Positions 50,227 through 61,822 are shown, counted from the stretch's first letter. The stretch: DNA of 64,000 nt from Zasmidium citrigriseum (GCA_002786025.1 NHNW01000001.1:1116001-1180000), one strand, 5' to 3'. A program made the numbers and translations. The notes: generated by a model from the letters alone, not told the origin.

Positions 50227-52778
50227 GGTGTGTAGCGATACTCGTTGACGGGTGCGTCCAGCGGAAAAGAGTTGTGCGACTGCTCAGAGGGAGAAAGCAG
50301 ACGGGCCCCCCTTTCAGCGAGGATCTGCAGCGGCGCGCGGGCGGGCTCGAGGGGCGTGGAAGAATAGGGCGACGGTCGGTGGAATAAGATATGCTTCACA
50401 TGAGGACGTACGAACAAGAAACCAAAAACAAACCCAAACACATCCAAGAGGCGCGAGGCAGTGGCGTTGGCGAGAGAGATTACCCAAGCGCGGCGGAGGA
50501 AGAGAGAGGTGAGGATGTCGCCGCCCCAGATTTGACTTTGCCGCGCATCAAAGTTTAACTGTCCGCCCACGCGCTGCTGTTCCAGTGCATATGTTTCAAC
50601 CCATTCTCCGAAACCTGCTTGCATTCGAGTGCGTCTCTTCAGAGATGGACATGTGTCTTTCTTTGTCTACAGCTAACGTACAGTACAGCCACCCGGCATC
50701 TCCACAGATTTCTCCCTTCGTAACATCATTACTCGTAAGTCCTCGTCCTGCATTACTTTTATCACCATCGGGTCTCGAGACATCCTCCTATCCTACAAAG
50801 TAAAGTTGGCAGCAACTCCGAGCCCAATGCAATTTTCGAGATCCAGCTCTAGAAGAGCCACTCCTCCACAAAGCTTCGAATCTGGTGACAAGCAACGGCG
50901 AGGTCTACTCGAGATCCACTCCCGACGTGTCGAGCCAGGTCTAGTAAGGAAGACGAATGAAGGTTGGCAATTCTTGTTCTCGCGAGATCCTCTCACGAAT
51001 GCCATGAGTGTCGATGGTCATTGCCGTGATCACAGTATCGATGATCAATCTCGCAGACCTCGATGTTCGACTTGACCGGTGTCAAGATCCTCTTGAAGGA
51101 CTTCGCCAGGGGTGATGTTGGTGCCGGCGATGTTGGTGATGACTTGCCGGAGTGCGAGTGCCTTCGCTTGACTAATCGCCTCATAGAGGATTGAGTGTCT
51201 TGAGTATGTTCGTCCGAAGGCATGATGAGGACGAGTCCGAGATTGACTTCTGCGATGGATCTTGAAAAGCGATGGACAGCGTATTGACTTTGCTGAACTC
51301 AGTAGCAAAAATAACGACTCTGGAGTAAACAAAGTGTCGCTGCACAGTCTCCCATATAGCCATCTTAGGAGAACCTCCCCAGACGTCACCGGCAGGGAAG
51401 CCTGTCGTAAAAGTCGAAGCTGAAGAGCTCACCCGGCAACGGTGAAATCATTTTACCAGCTTCTCGCCGTGATGGCGTATCGGCACTGTGAAATCTTCCA
51501 CTGTACCTGCGGGCCCGGCGGTGCTTCGTCGTTTCCGATGGGTTTGCGATGCTGAGAGCTGCAGGTACGGAAGTACTCCTCGACGTGATGCTTGTCAGTG
51601 TGCTCTCTTGGCGATAGGGGGATTGACTTTGATGGGGCGTCATTCTCGTGAGCGCGAGCGTGCTATGAGATACTCCTTCACCTACCGTGAGATGATGAAG
51701 TCATTTGCCGCAGAGCATCCGGTTCACATGTTATAACACATCATCGCATCTATATGGGCGACTGGAGCATGTGCTCTCGGCCCCGATGAGACGTTCCTTC
51801 ACGCGATGGATGTCCAAGATCTCCGGCCATCGCAAACACGCCTCCTGCGCCATGGCGAGCGACTCTCACCTGTTGTAGGAAGACGCACTCCTCTTTCTTG
51901 CTTACTGCCATCCTCATAGCAGATGCTCACGCCTATACCGGTCGCCTCTTCCAGCCAACAGCCGTGCTCTTGCCCGCCCGATCTCTCTTGTTTCCGATTC
52001 GCGGTCCAGACTTGGAAGTGGATGAAACAGGCCCAGCACTCCGAGTTTTCGCCCCGTCTCTCGAACGGCATCGTCATCAGCAGCAAAACAACGGCCGGTC
52101 ACGATTACATTGAAGAGTTGCATCCATGAGAGGCTGGTGGGCTCCGCCCGGTGAGGCTGGTTCCCTGGTGAGCTGAGGTGAGCAGGTTGGGTGAGTGGTG
52201 GCTGGAGGCCAGATGTGCAGCAAGGCTCGGCAGTGCAGAGTGCAGGGAGCTCTCACAGCAAAGCAACGCAAAGAGGGCGGCGATTCCTGTTCCTGGCCGT
52301 TGCTTGGTCGCAGCGGGCCGTTGCATGCTGCATGCACATCTTGTGTGGGCGGCGTTGTGCGACAACGTCCTCCACCAACGGCTATTTTCAGAAATCCAGC
52401 CTTTGTGCTGGAAGACTGACGCGTTTCTTCGCCAACCTGCGGGCACATTCTTCCTCATCATTCGGCCTCGCTAACGCCCCAACCATGTCTTTTTCTGGCG
52501 ATGCTCGAGCGGCGAATCGATGGCCGATCGTGAAACAGTGCTTGCGTGGCAGAGGCCGGGCTGGGAGGGATCAGTGAGTGGCCGAGCAACGGCTGCATGT
52601 CGGGCTCGCCATCGCGACATGCCAGATATAAGTATTCGCCATCGTTCTTGTCTCCTTTGTACCTGCTATCTCCCATCACACACCACAAACAACTGCATTC
52701 ACTCGCTACCGACGACTATATCTAATATCAAAACAACCGACTCCATCAAACCAACAACCACACCACCAAACCGCCACA
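50227..52778. other. 2.55-kb divergent intergenic region, possible weak gene
   Basis: Mostly without coding signal. On the minus strand, frames at 51386-51643 (a Ser/Arg-rich start, MTPHQSQSPYRQES) and about 51045-51300 (ILYEAISQAKALALRQVI) could be joined from a GTGAGC donor at 51432 to a TTCAG acceptor near 51296, phase 1, but the intron would be about 135 nt, longer than others here, and no domain appears. I do not call it as a gene. A TATA box (TATAAG, 52627-52632) lies about 150 bp upstream of the plus-strand GPI-like gene. Confidence 0.35.
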
Positions 52779-53075
52779 ATGCAGTTCACCACTTTCGCCG
52801 CTACCGCCTTCGCCCTCGTGGCCTCCGTTTCTGCTGCCACTCCATCCTACCCAATTGGCAACGGCACCACTCCAGCAGTTGGCACTGCTGCCCCAAGCGG
52901 CACTGGCTCCGGCTCATCAGCTACCTCTTCGGCCACCTTCGTCCCAGACAGCGGTGCCAGCTCTCTCTCCACCGGCGCCATGGGTCTCCTCGTCGTTGGC
53001 GGTATCGCTCTGGTGAGTTTCATCGATCTCTAGACCACATGATGGGACAATTCTAACACCTCGCAGGCTCTCTAA
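52779..53075 (+). CDS. Small secreted GPI-anchor-like protein
   Basis: Two exons, 52779-53012 and 53067-53075, phase 0, 54-nt intron with GTGAGT donor, TTCTAAC branch and CAG acceptor; 80 residues. A signal peptide (MQFTTFAATAFALVASVSA) is followed by a Thr/Ser/Gly/Pro-rich chain with one N-glycosylation site (NGT), then a small-residue patch (SGASSLSTGAMG) and a hydrophobic end (LLVVGGIALAL), the layout of a GPI-anchor signal. The second exon codes only Ala-Leu-stop. Without splicing the chain would end in VSFIDL. The ATG follows a long CA-rich leader and a TATA box, as in strongly expressed fungal genes. Likely a cell-wall mucin-like protein; no enzyme motif. Confidence 0.82.
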
Positions 53076-54641
53076 GCCACTCCAACCTTCAATTCGACAT
53101 CGACAACCAGCAAATTGTGGGCGATCTTAAGCATGGCATGGGTGGAAGCATAGAGCAAGAAGTATTATACCAAAACCATCAGCGAGCGGCGTTTATTTGA
53201 TTTGTATCTGGGAAGGCATTTACTTTGTAACTTTGAGATATCCAGGCTGCTGAATGCGCCTGTGCGATGGGACAATAGAAATGGATCTTTCTCGTCCTGA
53301 GGCAACTCGGACTTGATCAAGGGAGATTAATGTCTTAGCGGTTCGTGTTGCATTGATAGCTGTGGTCTGTGACTACTTGGCGGTGGCAGCGATCGTTGAG
53401 GGAATTATAAGTAGCTTGATATGAAAAACAAGTGAAAATGAACAAATGTGCAAGATTCTTCAATTCTCGCGAAGTTAAAGATTTCGATGTCGTGTGCCTT
53501 CCTCGTTTGTTCGTCATCCGTGAGGCTCGGCGACTGCCGGAGATGTGAGTGGGGCCTTCTTTCGAACAAGTCTCGCCTCCTTTTCCGGTTCCCACACCCT
53601 TGCTCTTTTCTTCTCAACAGCCCGTGATCGATGAACACGCAAGCACTGCGGCCAAGATGATTGTTTCTTGAAATAAATCCGACTGTCAACCTCAAGCAGC
53701 TTGGCTGCAGGTCCAGATTCTTCCGTTGAGATTGCGCTGAGATTTCTGGAAGATTTGGTGATCACAACTTTTCCGAAGCGACGACATTGCGAAGAACCAT
53801 GACATTCCGGATCTCGCGATGGAAGATTCCTTTTGCCTGCCTCAGGACTTCAACAGCGAGCGGCCTCGGACGATGTTCGAAAACCCGACTCATGAGAGAG
53901 TAGACCAATGCGCTGCACAACGAAGAATGGCCTGCCAATGCCCGAACGATTCACCAAATCATAGACCATCAAGCTATGCTTGCTGACCAACATACCTCCT
54001 ACACAAGCTTTCACACTGAAAAGTTTCGACTTCTTGATCTGGACCTCTACAAGGAAGAACGGAGATCGGATCAAGAGCTCACCGTCAGCCCTAAAGACAT
54101 GCCTTTGGTACCTACTATCGCGAGATTCTCTCTGGACGTATCTTATCAGGCGATGTCGACGGTGATGTGGCACCGCGTGCTCGAATTCCTTCAAGCTTGA
54201 TCTGGTGATTGTCTTTCTACTCGGCCAATGACCGCAGAACCGAATGTTTCGGAGTTGCCCTAGACATGTCACAATCTTGTCTTGCAGCATGGCCAACATC
54301 CTTGAGTTCAGCGGAGTATCTCGCAGGAACTCGCACACGCGGGAGGAATACCTACCGCATTGCGCAGAGGAGTCCCGATGTGAAGACTTACAGATGCTGA
54401 CAGTCAGCACCACAATCGGCAAAGGCGGCAAGAGAGCTTCTCCAAGTCAACGCTCGCCGGTACTTTTGCTGGACAAACCCCAGACGCGGACCTGTGCCCG
54501 TTTTATCCCCGCACTCTATATGTATGCCAGCATCACCCGAGGTTTTGAGGGTTCAAAAGTTAAGGCAGGTCAGGTCAGCTCTTCTTCTTGCTCTCTTACA
54601 CTGTCCAATTCGTCTGTCAGACGCTTTCTCTGATTTTCAAG
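53076..54641. other. Intergenic, 1.57 kb
   Basis: No gene I can support. A plus-strand frame at 53976-54200 (ATG-initiated, with TEKFRLLDLDLYKEERRSDQE) looks mildly protein-like but has no domain, no clear upstream exon, and a minus-strand competitor at 53850-54431; it may be a decayed gene. The first part is the 3' UTR of the GPI-like gene, the last part the promoter of the acyl-CoA synthetase. Confidence 0.35.
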
Positions 54642-56751
54642 ATGGCTGGTACTTAGCAGTATGCCCGTTCTTTCTAAAGCTCCAATGCTAACAATACACA
54701 AGCTACCGCCGCCGCAACAATAGCAGGCACAGCGGCCATAGCAGCCTATCTGGACGCCCGCTACCACATCCGCGCCGACCTCCGCAAAGGCAGCCTCGAC
54801 AATGCCGCAGCCGCAGCCCAAAAGTTCATTGCCGAGCGGCAAGCCGCCAACAAGTTGATGCTCTACCACGTAATAGAATACTGGGCGAAACAAGACATTC
54901 CCGACCATACGTTCCTAGAATATCAAGGCAGAAGGTGGACGTACAAGCAATTTTACCATGATTTGCAGAAGGTGGGCAATTGGCTCTTGAAGGATCTGGG
55001 GATTCAACGAGGGGAGATGGTGGCCCTGAGTGGTCCGAACAGTGCGGAGTATTTATTGCTTTGGTTTGCGGTGGATGGGATTGGGGCTTGTCAGAGCTTT
55101 ATCAACCATAATTTGACAGGGAATGCGTTGACGCATTCGATTAAGGTGAGAAAGGTTGAAAAAAGTGGACAATGGCAGACTGACGATGTGACCAGCTCTG
55201 CGAACCACGATACGTCCTCGCCGATAGAGAAACCTCAGAAAAACTCGAACCTTGCCGATCAGAACTCGAAGAAGCCGGAATCAAAATCATCTACTACGAC
55301 GACTCATTCCTCTCAACCCTCCACGACACCACACCCTTACCCCCATCCCTCACAGCAGGCTACCAATCAACAGACACCCGCTGTCTGATCTACACCTCTG
55401 GAACCACAGGCCTCCCAAAAGGCGTCATGATGCTCACAGGCCGCTACCTCAACACCGCAAGATCCATGGCCGAGTACCTCCAGCTCCAACGCTCCGACAA
55501 ATTCTACACCTGCCTGCCACTTTACCACGGCGCTGCACAAGGTCTTTGCACGACGCCGGTGATCTGGGCGGGTGCTTCGATGCGGCTAGGGAGGAAGTTC
55601 AGTCATAAGACTTTTTGGCCTGAGGTCTCAGACAGTGGTGCGACGCATTTGCAGTATGTTGGGGAGTTGTGTCGATATTTGGTGAATGCGCCGGTGCATC
55701 CGCTGGAGAGGAAGCATAATTTGAGGATGGCATGGGGAAATGGCATGAGGCCGGATGTTTGGGAGAAGTTTCGGCAGGTGAGTGAAACATTTTGAGGCTT
55801 TAGTGGTGAGTATGGCAGGCTGATGGTGTGATAGCGGTTCAACATCCCCATCATCAACGAGCTCTACGCTGCTACCGATGGTATGGGTGCGACGTTCAAT
55901 CGAAATCGAGGAGACTTCAGTCGAAACGCCATAGGAGTCCGAGGTGCTCTCTGGAACTGGAAGATGGGTAAGCATGCCAAGGACCCCTATCAATCAACCC
56001 CAGCTCACTGACCTCCCTTCCAGGCGACCGCGAAGTGCACGCCCGCATCGACCCCGACACGGAAGAAATCGTCAAAGACCCCTCAACCGGCTTCGTAGTC
56101 CGCTCCTCCCGAAATGAGCCGGGAGAGGTCATACACCAGGTCGACCCGGCCGTCAAAGAACAAGTCTTCAAAGGCTACTACAAGAACCCCACCGCCTCCG
56201 AGAAACGCTGGCTGCACGACGTCTTCCAAAAAGGAGATCTCTACTTCCGCTCAGGGGACGTCCACCGCACGGATCTGGACGGGAGGGTATTTTTTGTGGA
56301 TCGTTTAGGGGATACATTCCGCTGGAAGAGCGAGAATGTCTCTACGAATGAGGTGGCGGATGTGCTTGGGCAGTGGGGACAGATTGCTGAGGCGAATGTT
56401 TATGGGGTTGCGGTTCCGAATGCGGATGGACGGTGTGGGTGTGCGACTGTTGTGTTGAAGGAGGGATTGGCGCCGGAGGCTTTGGATTGTGAGGGTTTGG
56501 GGAGGTTTGTGCTGGAGAGGTTACCAAGGTACTCTGTGCCGTATTTTTTGAGATGTGCGCCGCAGTTGAGCTATACGGGGACGTTCAAGATCCAAAAGGG
56601 ACAGGCGAAGAGGGAGGGTGTGGATCTGGATTTGATTGAGAAGAGTGGGAGTAAAGACATAGTGTACTGGTTACCGCCGGGGGAGACAAGGTATCGGGAG
56701 TATCGAAGAGACGACTGGGAAGCTCTGAAGAGCGGGAAGGTCAAGATGTGA
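54642..56751 (+). CDS. FATP-type very-long-chain acyl-CoA synthetase
   Basis: Five exons, 54642-54648 (7 nt), 54703-55145, 55196-55777, 55835-55967 and 56024-56751, phases 1, 0, 0 and 1, all with usable GT-AG sites; 630 residues. An N-terminal Ala-rich membrane helix (TIAGTAAIAAYLDAR) is followed by the ANL adenylation core: the AMP-binding P-loop YTSGTTGLPKGVM at about 214, the YAATDG motif, and the FATP/VLACS signature GDLYFRSGD...DRLGDTFRWKSENVST at about 461-495 (Lys-for-Gly variants are common). It activates fatty or other carboxylic acids with ATP and CoA, usually at ER, peroxisome or plasma membrane. Relatives include yeast Fat1 and the isopenicillin N-CoA synthetase type; the substrate is open. 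Converges with the cupin gene. Confidence 0.92.
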
Positions 56752-56801
56752 TGGTTAGATCATGATTTCAATGAAATGATGTTGATGAAGTGAAGTCTCT
56801 T

Positions 56802-57445
56802 TCAGGTCTCGTTATGAGCCGGTGCGACTTTTTCGATTGCGTCTGAGGGAACCACGCTCTTCTTCGGCGCCCACCACTTGGCTACCCATCCCAATGCCCA
56901 CGTTACTGTCTCATCCACCGTCTTGAAGCCTCCTGGCAGGGCGATGAACGTATCTCCGTCGTAGAAGCTCCTCATGACTGTGAAGAACGTCGGCGTCCCA
57001 TCCGCGGAATCAAGTAAGTCCCGGAAGAATTTCTCCTTAAAATCTCCCACCGGCATCGTCTTTTCCGTAAACGTCGTCGGCACACCCTTAATAAACTGAA
57101 AGCTATGGACATGCAACTTCGGAATGTGTAAAGGAGGATCGGACGGCGTCAAAGTGATCGATTTGCCTTCCAGGACAAAGTCGATACGGCCGCGGAGGAC
57201 TTGCATATATTCGTCGTGGTGTTTGTGCCAGTGGGAGCCGATTTCGGGGCACCAGGAGTCTGTCTCGCCGTCGTAGGAGGTTTCCGCCCAGTGGTGGTGC
57301 ATTGAGTCTAGAGGTTGGGAGTGGTCGATTTTGAAGATCATGTGGCAGCCCTGGGAGATTGTGTTAGGGGTGGGTTGGAAGTGAGGGTGGTAGGAGTACG
57401 CACCTTTCCCATGGGGAGGGGAGTGGATTCCTGGATTTGGGACAT
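56802..57445 (-). CDS. Cupin-fold protein
   Basis: Two exons, 57404-57445 and 56802-57350, phase 0, 53-nt intron with GTGCGT donor, CCTAACAC branch and CAG acceptor; 196 residues. The single cupin barrel has motif 1 in HWHKHHDEYMQVLRGRIDF (three His and a Glu as metal ligands, then Gly) and a weaker motif 2 in PPLHIPKLHVHSFQF, with two further His. The C-terminus holds an amphipathic helix region (LGWVAKWWAPKK). Such small fungal cupins act as dioxygenases, isomerases or metal-binding scaffolds; no substrate is inferred. The frame is open upstream to 57701 with a proline- and His-rich non-domain peptide, but the ATG at 57445 gives the compact family length. Stops 50 bp from the acyl-CoA synthetase stop. 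Confidence 0.82.
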
Positions 57446-57685
57446 GGCCGCCTTGGTCGTTCTTGCAGCCCGTTGGGCGACGTGAAAAGGTCGTCCGAAT
57501 CCCCAAGGGCTTTTGAGGATGCTTTGTTGCCTCAGCTGAGGTTCTCGTCCCATATGTATCTTTTCTCCACCCAGCCCCATGGATCCCTGCCGCCAATCGC
57601 TTGGAGAAGACATTGCGGATTGGCCAGCTGACGTTATGAGGTTGCATCTGGGCGCATGAGAATGCGAGTTCCACCATTCTCAATT

Positions 57686-59589
57686 CTACTTCCACTTCCA
57701 CGACCAGCCCGAGCTCTTCTTCATCTGCGTCCTGAACTTCGGCACGGATCGTTTGAACGGATGCGCTTCCGTGTTGAAGACGTAGTCATCCAGACTAATA
57801 TAATCCGGGTCAGTGAACGTCAGGTAGAAGTACTTGAGCGTTTCAGCCGTCCAGAAACTTTCCATGCTGTCTTCTTTTGCTATCGGTCCTGTGGAGTTTG
57901 TGACGTCTTTGAGAGCGGCGTTGGCGAGTGGTGTGCGGGTGCGGGTGTAGATTGATCGGAACATATCCCAGGCGTCTTCTTGCAGTTTCCGATCTCCTGT
58001 GATTCGGTACAAGATGAAGACGCTTTCGATTGCTTCCGGACGCAGGAGATATCGTTTGTCTGTGATGGAGGCTATTCCGGATGGGAGGCGGTTTGCTTTG
58101 ATGATGTCGCTGGCCCGCGTGTTGTTTTTGCGGTCTTTCAGCGAGGCGTGTTCGGACACGGCCATGTGCCATTTCGTGGCGTCCCATGTGCAAGGGTCGT
58201 TCGTGGAGCAGGGGATCAGATTGCAGGTTTCGGGCATGACGCCGGTGGGGGATTTGGAGTATGCCCAGATGCAGCCTTTGGTCAGCTTGTGGCCGACGTC
58301 GACATGAGTCTGGTTGTTGATCAGCTGGCCGCCCAGGGCGAACATGCCTCCCGCGAAGCAGACGAGATGTTGCAGTTCGGGTTGTAGGCTGCTCTGTCTG
58401 TTGTTGACGCGGATAGTCCCGGACATCAGGACGTCTTCGTGCTCTTTGATCATGGGCTTGTAGAGAGCATACCGCATGACGGTGTCCATGGCAAAGGAGT
58501 ACATCTTGGCATACTGCGAGGATCCACCTAGTAGGGCGTACATCTTGGGCAAGTACTCGTACATGGAGTCAGACCATGCTGCCAAGCTGAAAGTGCTGCC
58601 CGTGTAGAAGTCGCCTTGCTCAGCATTGACTTGGAGAGGCCACATGCCTGGCAATTCTGAGAGGTGCTGCTGAGAGTCGAAAATGGCCATGATCCTGGCA
58701 ACAGCATCGTACCACTTCGGATCACCTGTGATCTGGGACAGGCGCGTGAACTCCAACGCGAGAGAGCCTATCTCAGCCAGGATGGGACTTCCTGCTCCGC
58801 CTTGTTGATCGTCTTTCATGGCCCAGTGGAGATTCCAGCGCATGATCGGCAGGCGATTCGGGGTGTCAAAAGCGGCATAGAGCATATTGGCTAGCTCGAG
58901 AGCTTTCATCAGAAGTCGCTCGTCTCCAGACAGGTCGTATGCTGAGAGGAAGCCGCCTAGGTAGCGGATCGTTGTCTCGAATACGTTGATCAGATGCATG
59001 CTTGTCTTGGAGAAGTCGATTTCAAATACAGCTTCTACGGCTTCGTTGAATTCTGTCGTCATGCCCATGATATAGAGAGTGTCGAGGCTGCATTGTCCAT
59101 TAGATCTCTGTTCCATGGTTTTGATATCTCAACTCACCTATCCACTAGGGTTGCCGCCCAGCCTCCGAAGGTAGTCTTGTTGCCACCGGAGATTGGACTC
59201 AACTCGTCGGTCAGCCATGCCTTCAGGCGGTATGAATCCCAAGCACGTTTCATGGCGGCCTTGATCTGGGCCATCCGCTGACGCCTGGTAGCTTTGTCTG
59301 TACCATTCTCAATTCGTGTCGAAAAGTCGTACTGAACCTTCGGAAGGCTCTCAAATGCAGGCTCTGGTAATGGCGTATAGTGTTCGACTGGGAAGTGCTC
59401 CTTCCGATGCTCCCAGTCAAACTTTAGCAGTCCGGGCTGCGAAGTGGGAAGCCGATGATTCGATACATTGAGACGCGTTGTAGAGCCTGTCCAGACCGCG
59501 CCTCGTCCATAGCTGGTCTGCGTGATTGTGAAGATAACCAAGAGAGTGACAATGAGAAAGAAAGCGACTAGACGTGTGAAAGACTGCAT
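57686..59589 (-). CDS. GH47 alpha-1,2-mannosidase
   Basis: Two exons, 59138-59589 and 57686-59087, phase 2, 50-nt intron (GTGAGT to GCAG); the join restores the family signature ATLVDSLDTLYIMGM. 617 residues. A type II signal anchor (LVAFFLIVTLLVIFTITQ) and a stem precede the (alpha/alpha)7 barrel. Catalytic residues are in place: Glu in VFETTIRYLGG, Asp in AAWSDSMYEYL, the RPE triad in YLLRPEAIES, ESFWTAETLKYFY, and the calcium-binding Thr of FNTEAHP. The usual GARGDS loop is AAWSDS, as in a fungal subgroup. It trims mannose from N-glycans in the ER or Golgi. At least three potential N-glycosylation sites are visible. Confidence 0.94.
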
Positions 59590-60319
59590 CTTGAAAGAAT
59601 ACGGAAAGAATGAATGTCGACGCTAGAGAAGGAATGGAGGCATAAGTGAAGGAATGTTCGTATACAAACGTTCTGGTGATGTTTCTGCGAGGGGAGCCCC
59701 TGAATGGCCAAGAGGGTCCGGATCTGTCTGCCACTGGTCGCCGTTGGGCGCCACAGCCGGTCGAAGCGAAAGTAAGCGCCACGTGGCCAGGAGAGAGCGG
59801 TCATGGTGATGAGATGTGAAGATGAGATTAACAAGCGCAGATTCTGATATGATGATGATTGCTGAAAGTGTTGCAAGAGAGAAGAACTTGAGGAGGGAAC
59901 ATGACCTGGAAACTTTGCGACGACTGCTGTGTCAGCACGCGGCAGAACGTTGAACCGGAGCCGAAACCGAAGGGACAGGGAGGAGGAAGTGACGACGGTT
60001 GAGCGCAAGAATAATGCCTGAAACTGAATTAGAAAGGCATCAAGTTTGTCTGAACAAACGTGAACTCTGCTTGCTACACAATCCGCCACATGAGGTTTAC
60101 GCTGAGGGGCAGCTGCCTGACCGGTCATTCCTTCCAGGCACCGCTCCACTCAGAGCACAGCTGAGGCGGCTGGCGCATATTTGAGGCAGTATTGGCATTG
60201 CACTTCAACCACCATTTATTGAAGAATTCGCTATTCTCACACACTTGAAAGCACCATTGACCACACTCGTCTCTCAGCTTACTGCAAAGCCGACTCCAGC
60301 TTCAGAACTTCTCGCCACC
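59590..60319. promoter_or_regulatory. Divergent promoter, GH47 / SMI1-domain genes
   Basis: 730 bases with no supported coding frame on either strand. A CACGTG E-box stands at about 59779, in the GH47 half. The context just before the SMI1 ATG (gccaccATG) is a near-perfect Kozak site, which favours that start over the earlier non-ATG codons of the frame. Confidence 0.4.
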
Positions 60320-61822
60320 ATGCTTCCAGACGTGGACCCGGACGACATCCGATCTCAGACCGCAATCTCTCGCGTGGAAAGAATAGCGGGCGACTGTGCC
60401 CTCCGCTTTGCAATACTTGGACAGATCCGGACCGCCAAAGACATTGTCGAAGTACTCACGTCAAATGGCATCACACTCGGTAACTGGATCTTGAATGGCC
60501 ACCTCAAATTTGCATGGCACGAGTCAGGCCAATGGCCAGATGGTTGGCCAGGGGATCAAGAGATTCCCTCAGAGGAAGATTTCCAGACCAACAGGAAACG
60601 GAACTGGGTCGGATTGCCAAAAGACATGGCAGAGAACGAAGCCGGACTTGAGGCTTGTCTTGGGGTTAAAGATGATCAGCATGCTGATGCGACTACCGGG
60701 GCTTCGGCGATGTTCAAAGGTCAGAGGCTCGTGAGAGCTCTTGAGATATCTGTGACTTTGCACGGTGTCGAGCCAGAGGCGAAGAGTTCCAATGCTGTCG
60801 GTCATTCGTCGAAGAAGACCAAGGGCAAGGACGGCGAAACGGTCGAGCCCGAAAACTCGGACAAAGCTTTCAGAGTGTCTGATCTGGATCCAAAGAGTGC
60901 TAAGATCCTGAACAAGATCGTGGCTCGCCTGCGTGCCAACCAGCAGATCGAATATCTTGGTCAGGCAAAGCGTCTCTGGCCTTTCTATGTTCGGGGACTC
61001 CTGGCAGACGCTATTGGGCTCGAAAAGGAGCAAATGGAGGTCAAAGGACGCGCCCTCTTGGAGGCATTCCAACAACGTTTCTCGCACGGCCATGCTCCAT
61101 CTCCATTGGCAGGCAAGAGTGTCAAAGAGCTCCTAGAAATTGGTAACAAGAACACCATCGACTACCTGAAAAGAGAAGAAGCGGACATGGGAGAAGCGCC
61201 AGAGTCTTTGTTCAAGCAGCCTGCCACCGATGAAGAGATTGAAAAACTCGAAGAGCGACTGGAGACGGTCTTACCGGATGACTACAAGGAGTTCCTCAAG
61301 ATCACCAACGGTTTCGGTAACGAGAATGACCAGGGAATTTTCAACGGCTACTTTCCGGATCCTGCTCTCCACGACGTAGAGTCAGTAGATTGGATTGAGG
61401 AAGAGTATTTCCAGCTGCCAGTGGACATTCTCGAACTCGGAAGAGACTACGAAGAACTTCTCGACATGGAGAACAAACAAAGTCAGCCAGGCGGTGATTT
61501 CGACTGGGACACGGCATTCCCTCTTTTTGACCGGGTTCTTGAGGTCGGAACGCTTGATATCGACAATCTTTGGCTGGTGCACCCGCAATTGGTCGAGAAA
61601 GCGAAGGAGCAATATCACACCATGTATCGGCTTGCCAATGAGAAGCAGAAGAAGGTCATCAAGCGTGCCATGGAGTCTTTTGCGGGTAGCAAGGAGGCTT
61701 TTGAGAGCATGCATTGGTGCTTCGCAAAATGGTCATCTGGAGGCAGTGCTTGCATGTCTTTCTATTCGAGCTTCAGCAGTTACTTGGAGCATATCGTCGT
61801 GGAGTCGATGGAGGAGAAGTGA
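60320..61822 (+). CDS. SMI1/KNR4-domain protein
   Basis: Single exon, 500 residues. A SMI1/KNR4 (SUKH) fold spans about residues 300-460: an entry helix ATDEEIEKLEERLETVLP, then DDYKEFLKITNGFG with the conserved N-G-F/G, a strand pair around ESVDWIEEEYFQLP and the FPLFDRVLEVG segment. The N-terminal 110 residues carry a Trp-rich stretch (GNWILNGHLKFAWHESG, QWPDGWPG), and a charged, disordered linker is at about 155-200 (SSKKTKGKDGETVEPE). In yeast, Knr4/Smi1 coordinates glucan synthesis with the cell-wall-integrity kinase; here only the fold is shared, and the domain order differs from Knr4. Cytosolic by absence of signals. Confidence 0.82.
   Translation: MLPDVDPDDIRSQTAISRVERIAGDCALRFAILGQIRTAKDIVEVLTSNGITLGNWILNGHLKFAWHESGQWPDGWPGDQEIPSEEDFQTNRKRNWVGLPKDMAENEAGLEACLGVKDDQHADATTGASAMFKGQRLVRALEISVTLHGVEPEAKSSNAVGHSSKKTKGKDGETVEPENSDKAFRVSDLDPKSAKILNKIVARLRANQQIEYLGQAKRLWPFYVRGLLADAIGLEKEQMEVKGRALLEAFQQRFSHGHAPSPLAGKSVKELLEIGNKNTIDYLKREEADMGEAPESLFKQPATDEEIEKLEERLETVLPDDYKEFLKITNGFGNENDQGIFNGYFPDPALHDVESVDWIEEEYFQLPVDILELGRDYEELLDMENKQSQPGGDFDWDTAFPLFDRVLEVGTLDIDNLWLVHPQLVEKAKEQYHTMYRLANEKQKKVIKRAMESFAGSKEAFESMHWCFAKWSSGGSACMSFYSSFSSYLEHIVVESMEEK

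Noticed and set aside
53850..54431. 193-codon minus-strand frame in the gap before the acyl-CoA synthetase
   Set aside because: No domain and no splice partner; a competing plus-strand frame covers the same bases.
54642..56751. Reading the acyl-CoA synthetase as part of a secondary-metabolite or NRPS cluster
   Set aside because: It has the FATP/VLACS signature and no carrier or condensation domain; neighbours are housekeeping or unrelated.
57446..57701. N-terminal extension of the cupin to 57701
   Set aside because: The upstream peptide is read through an intron with good GTGCGT/CCTAAC/CAG sites, has no domain, and overlaps the GH47 stop; the short model gives family length.
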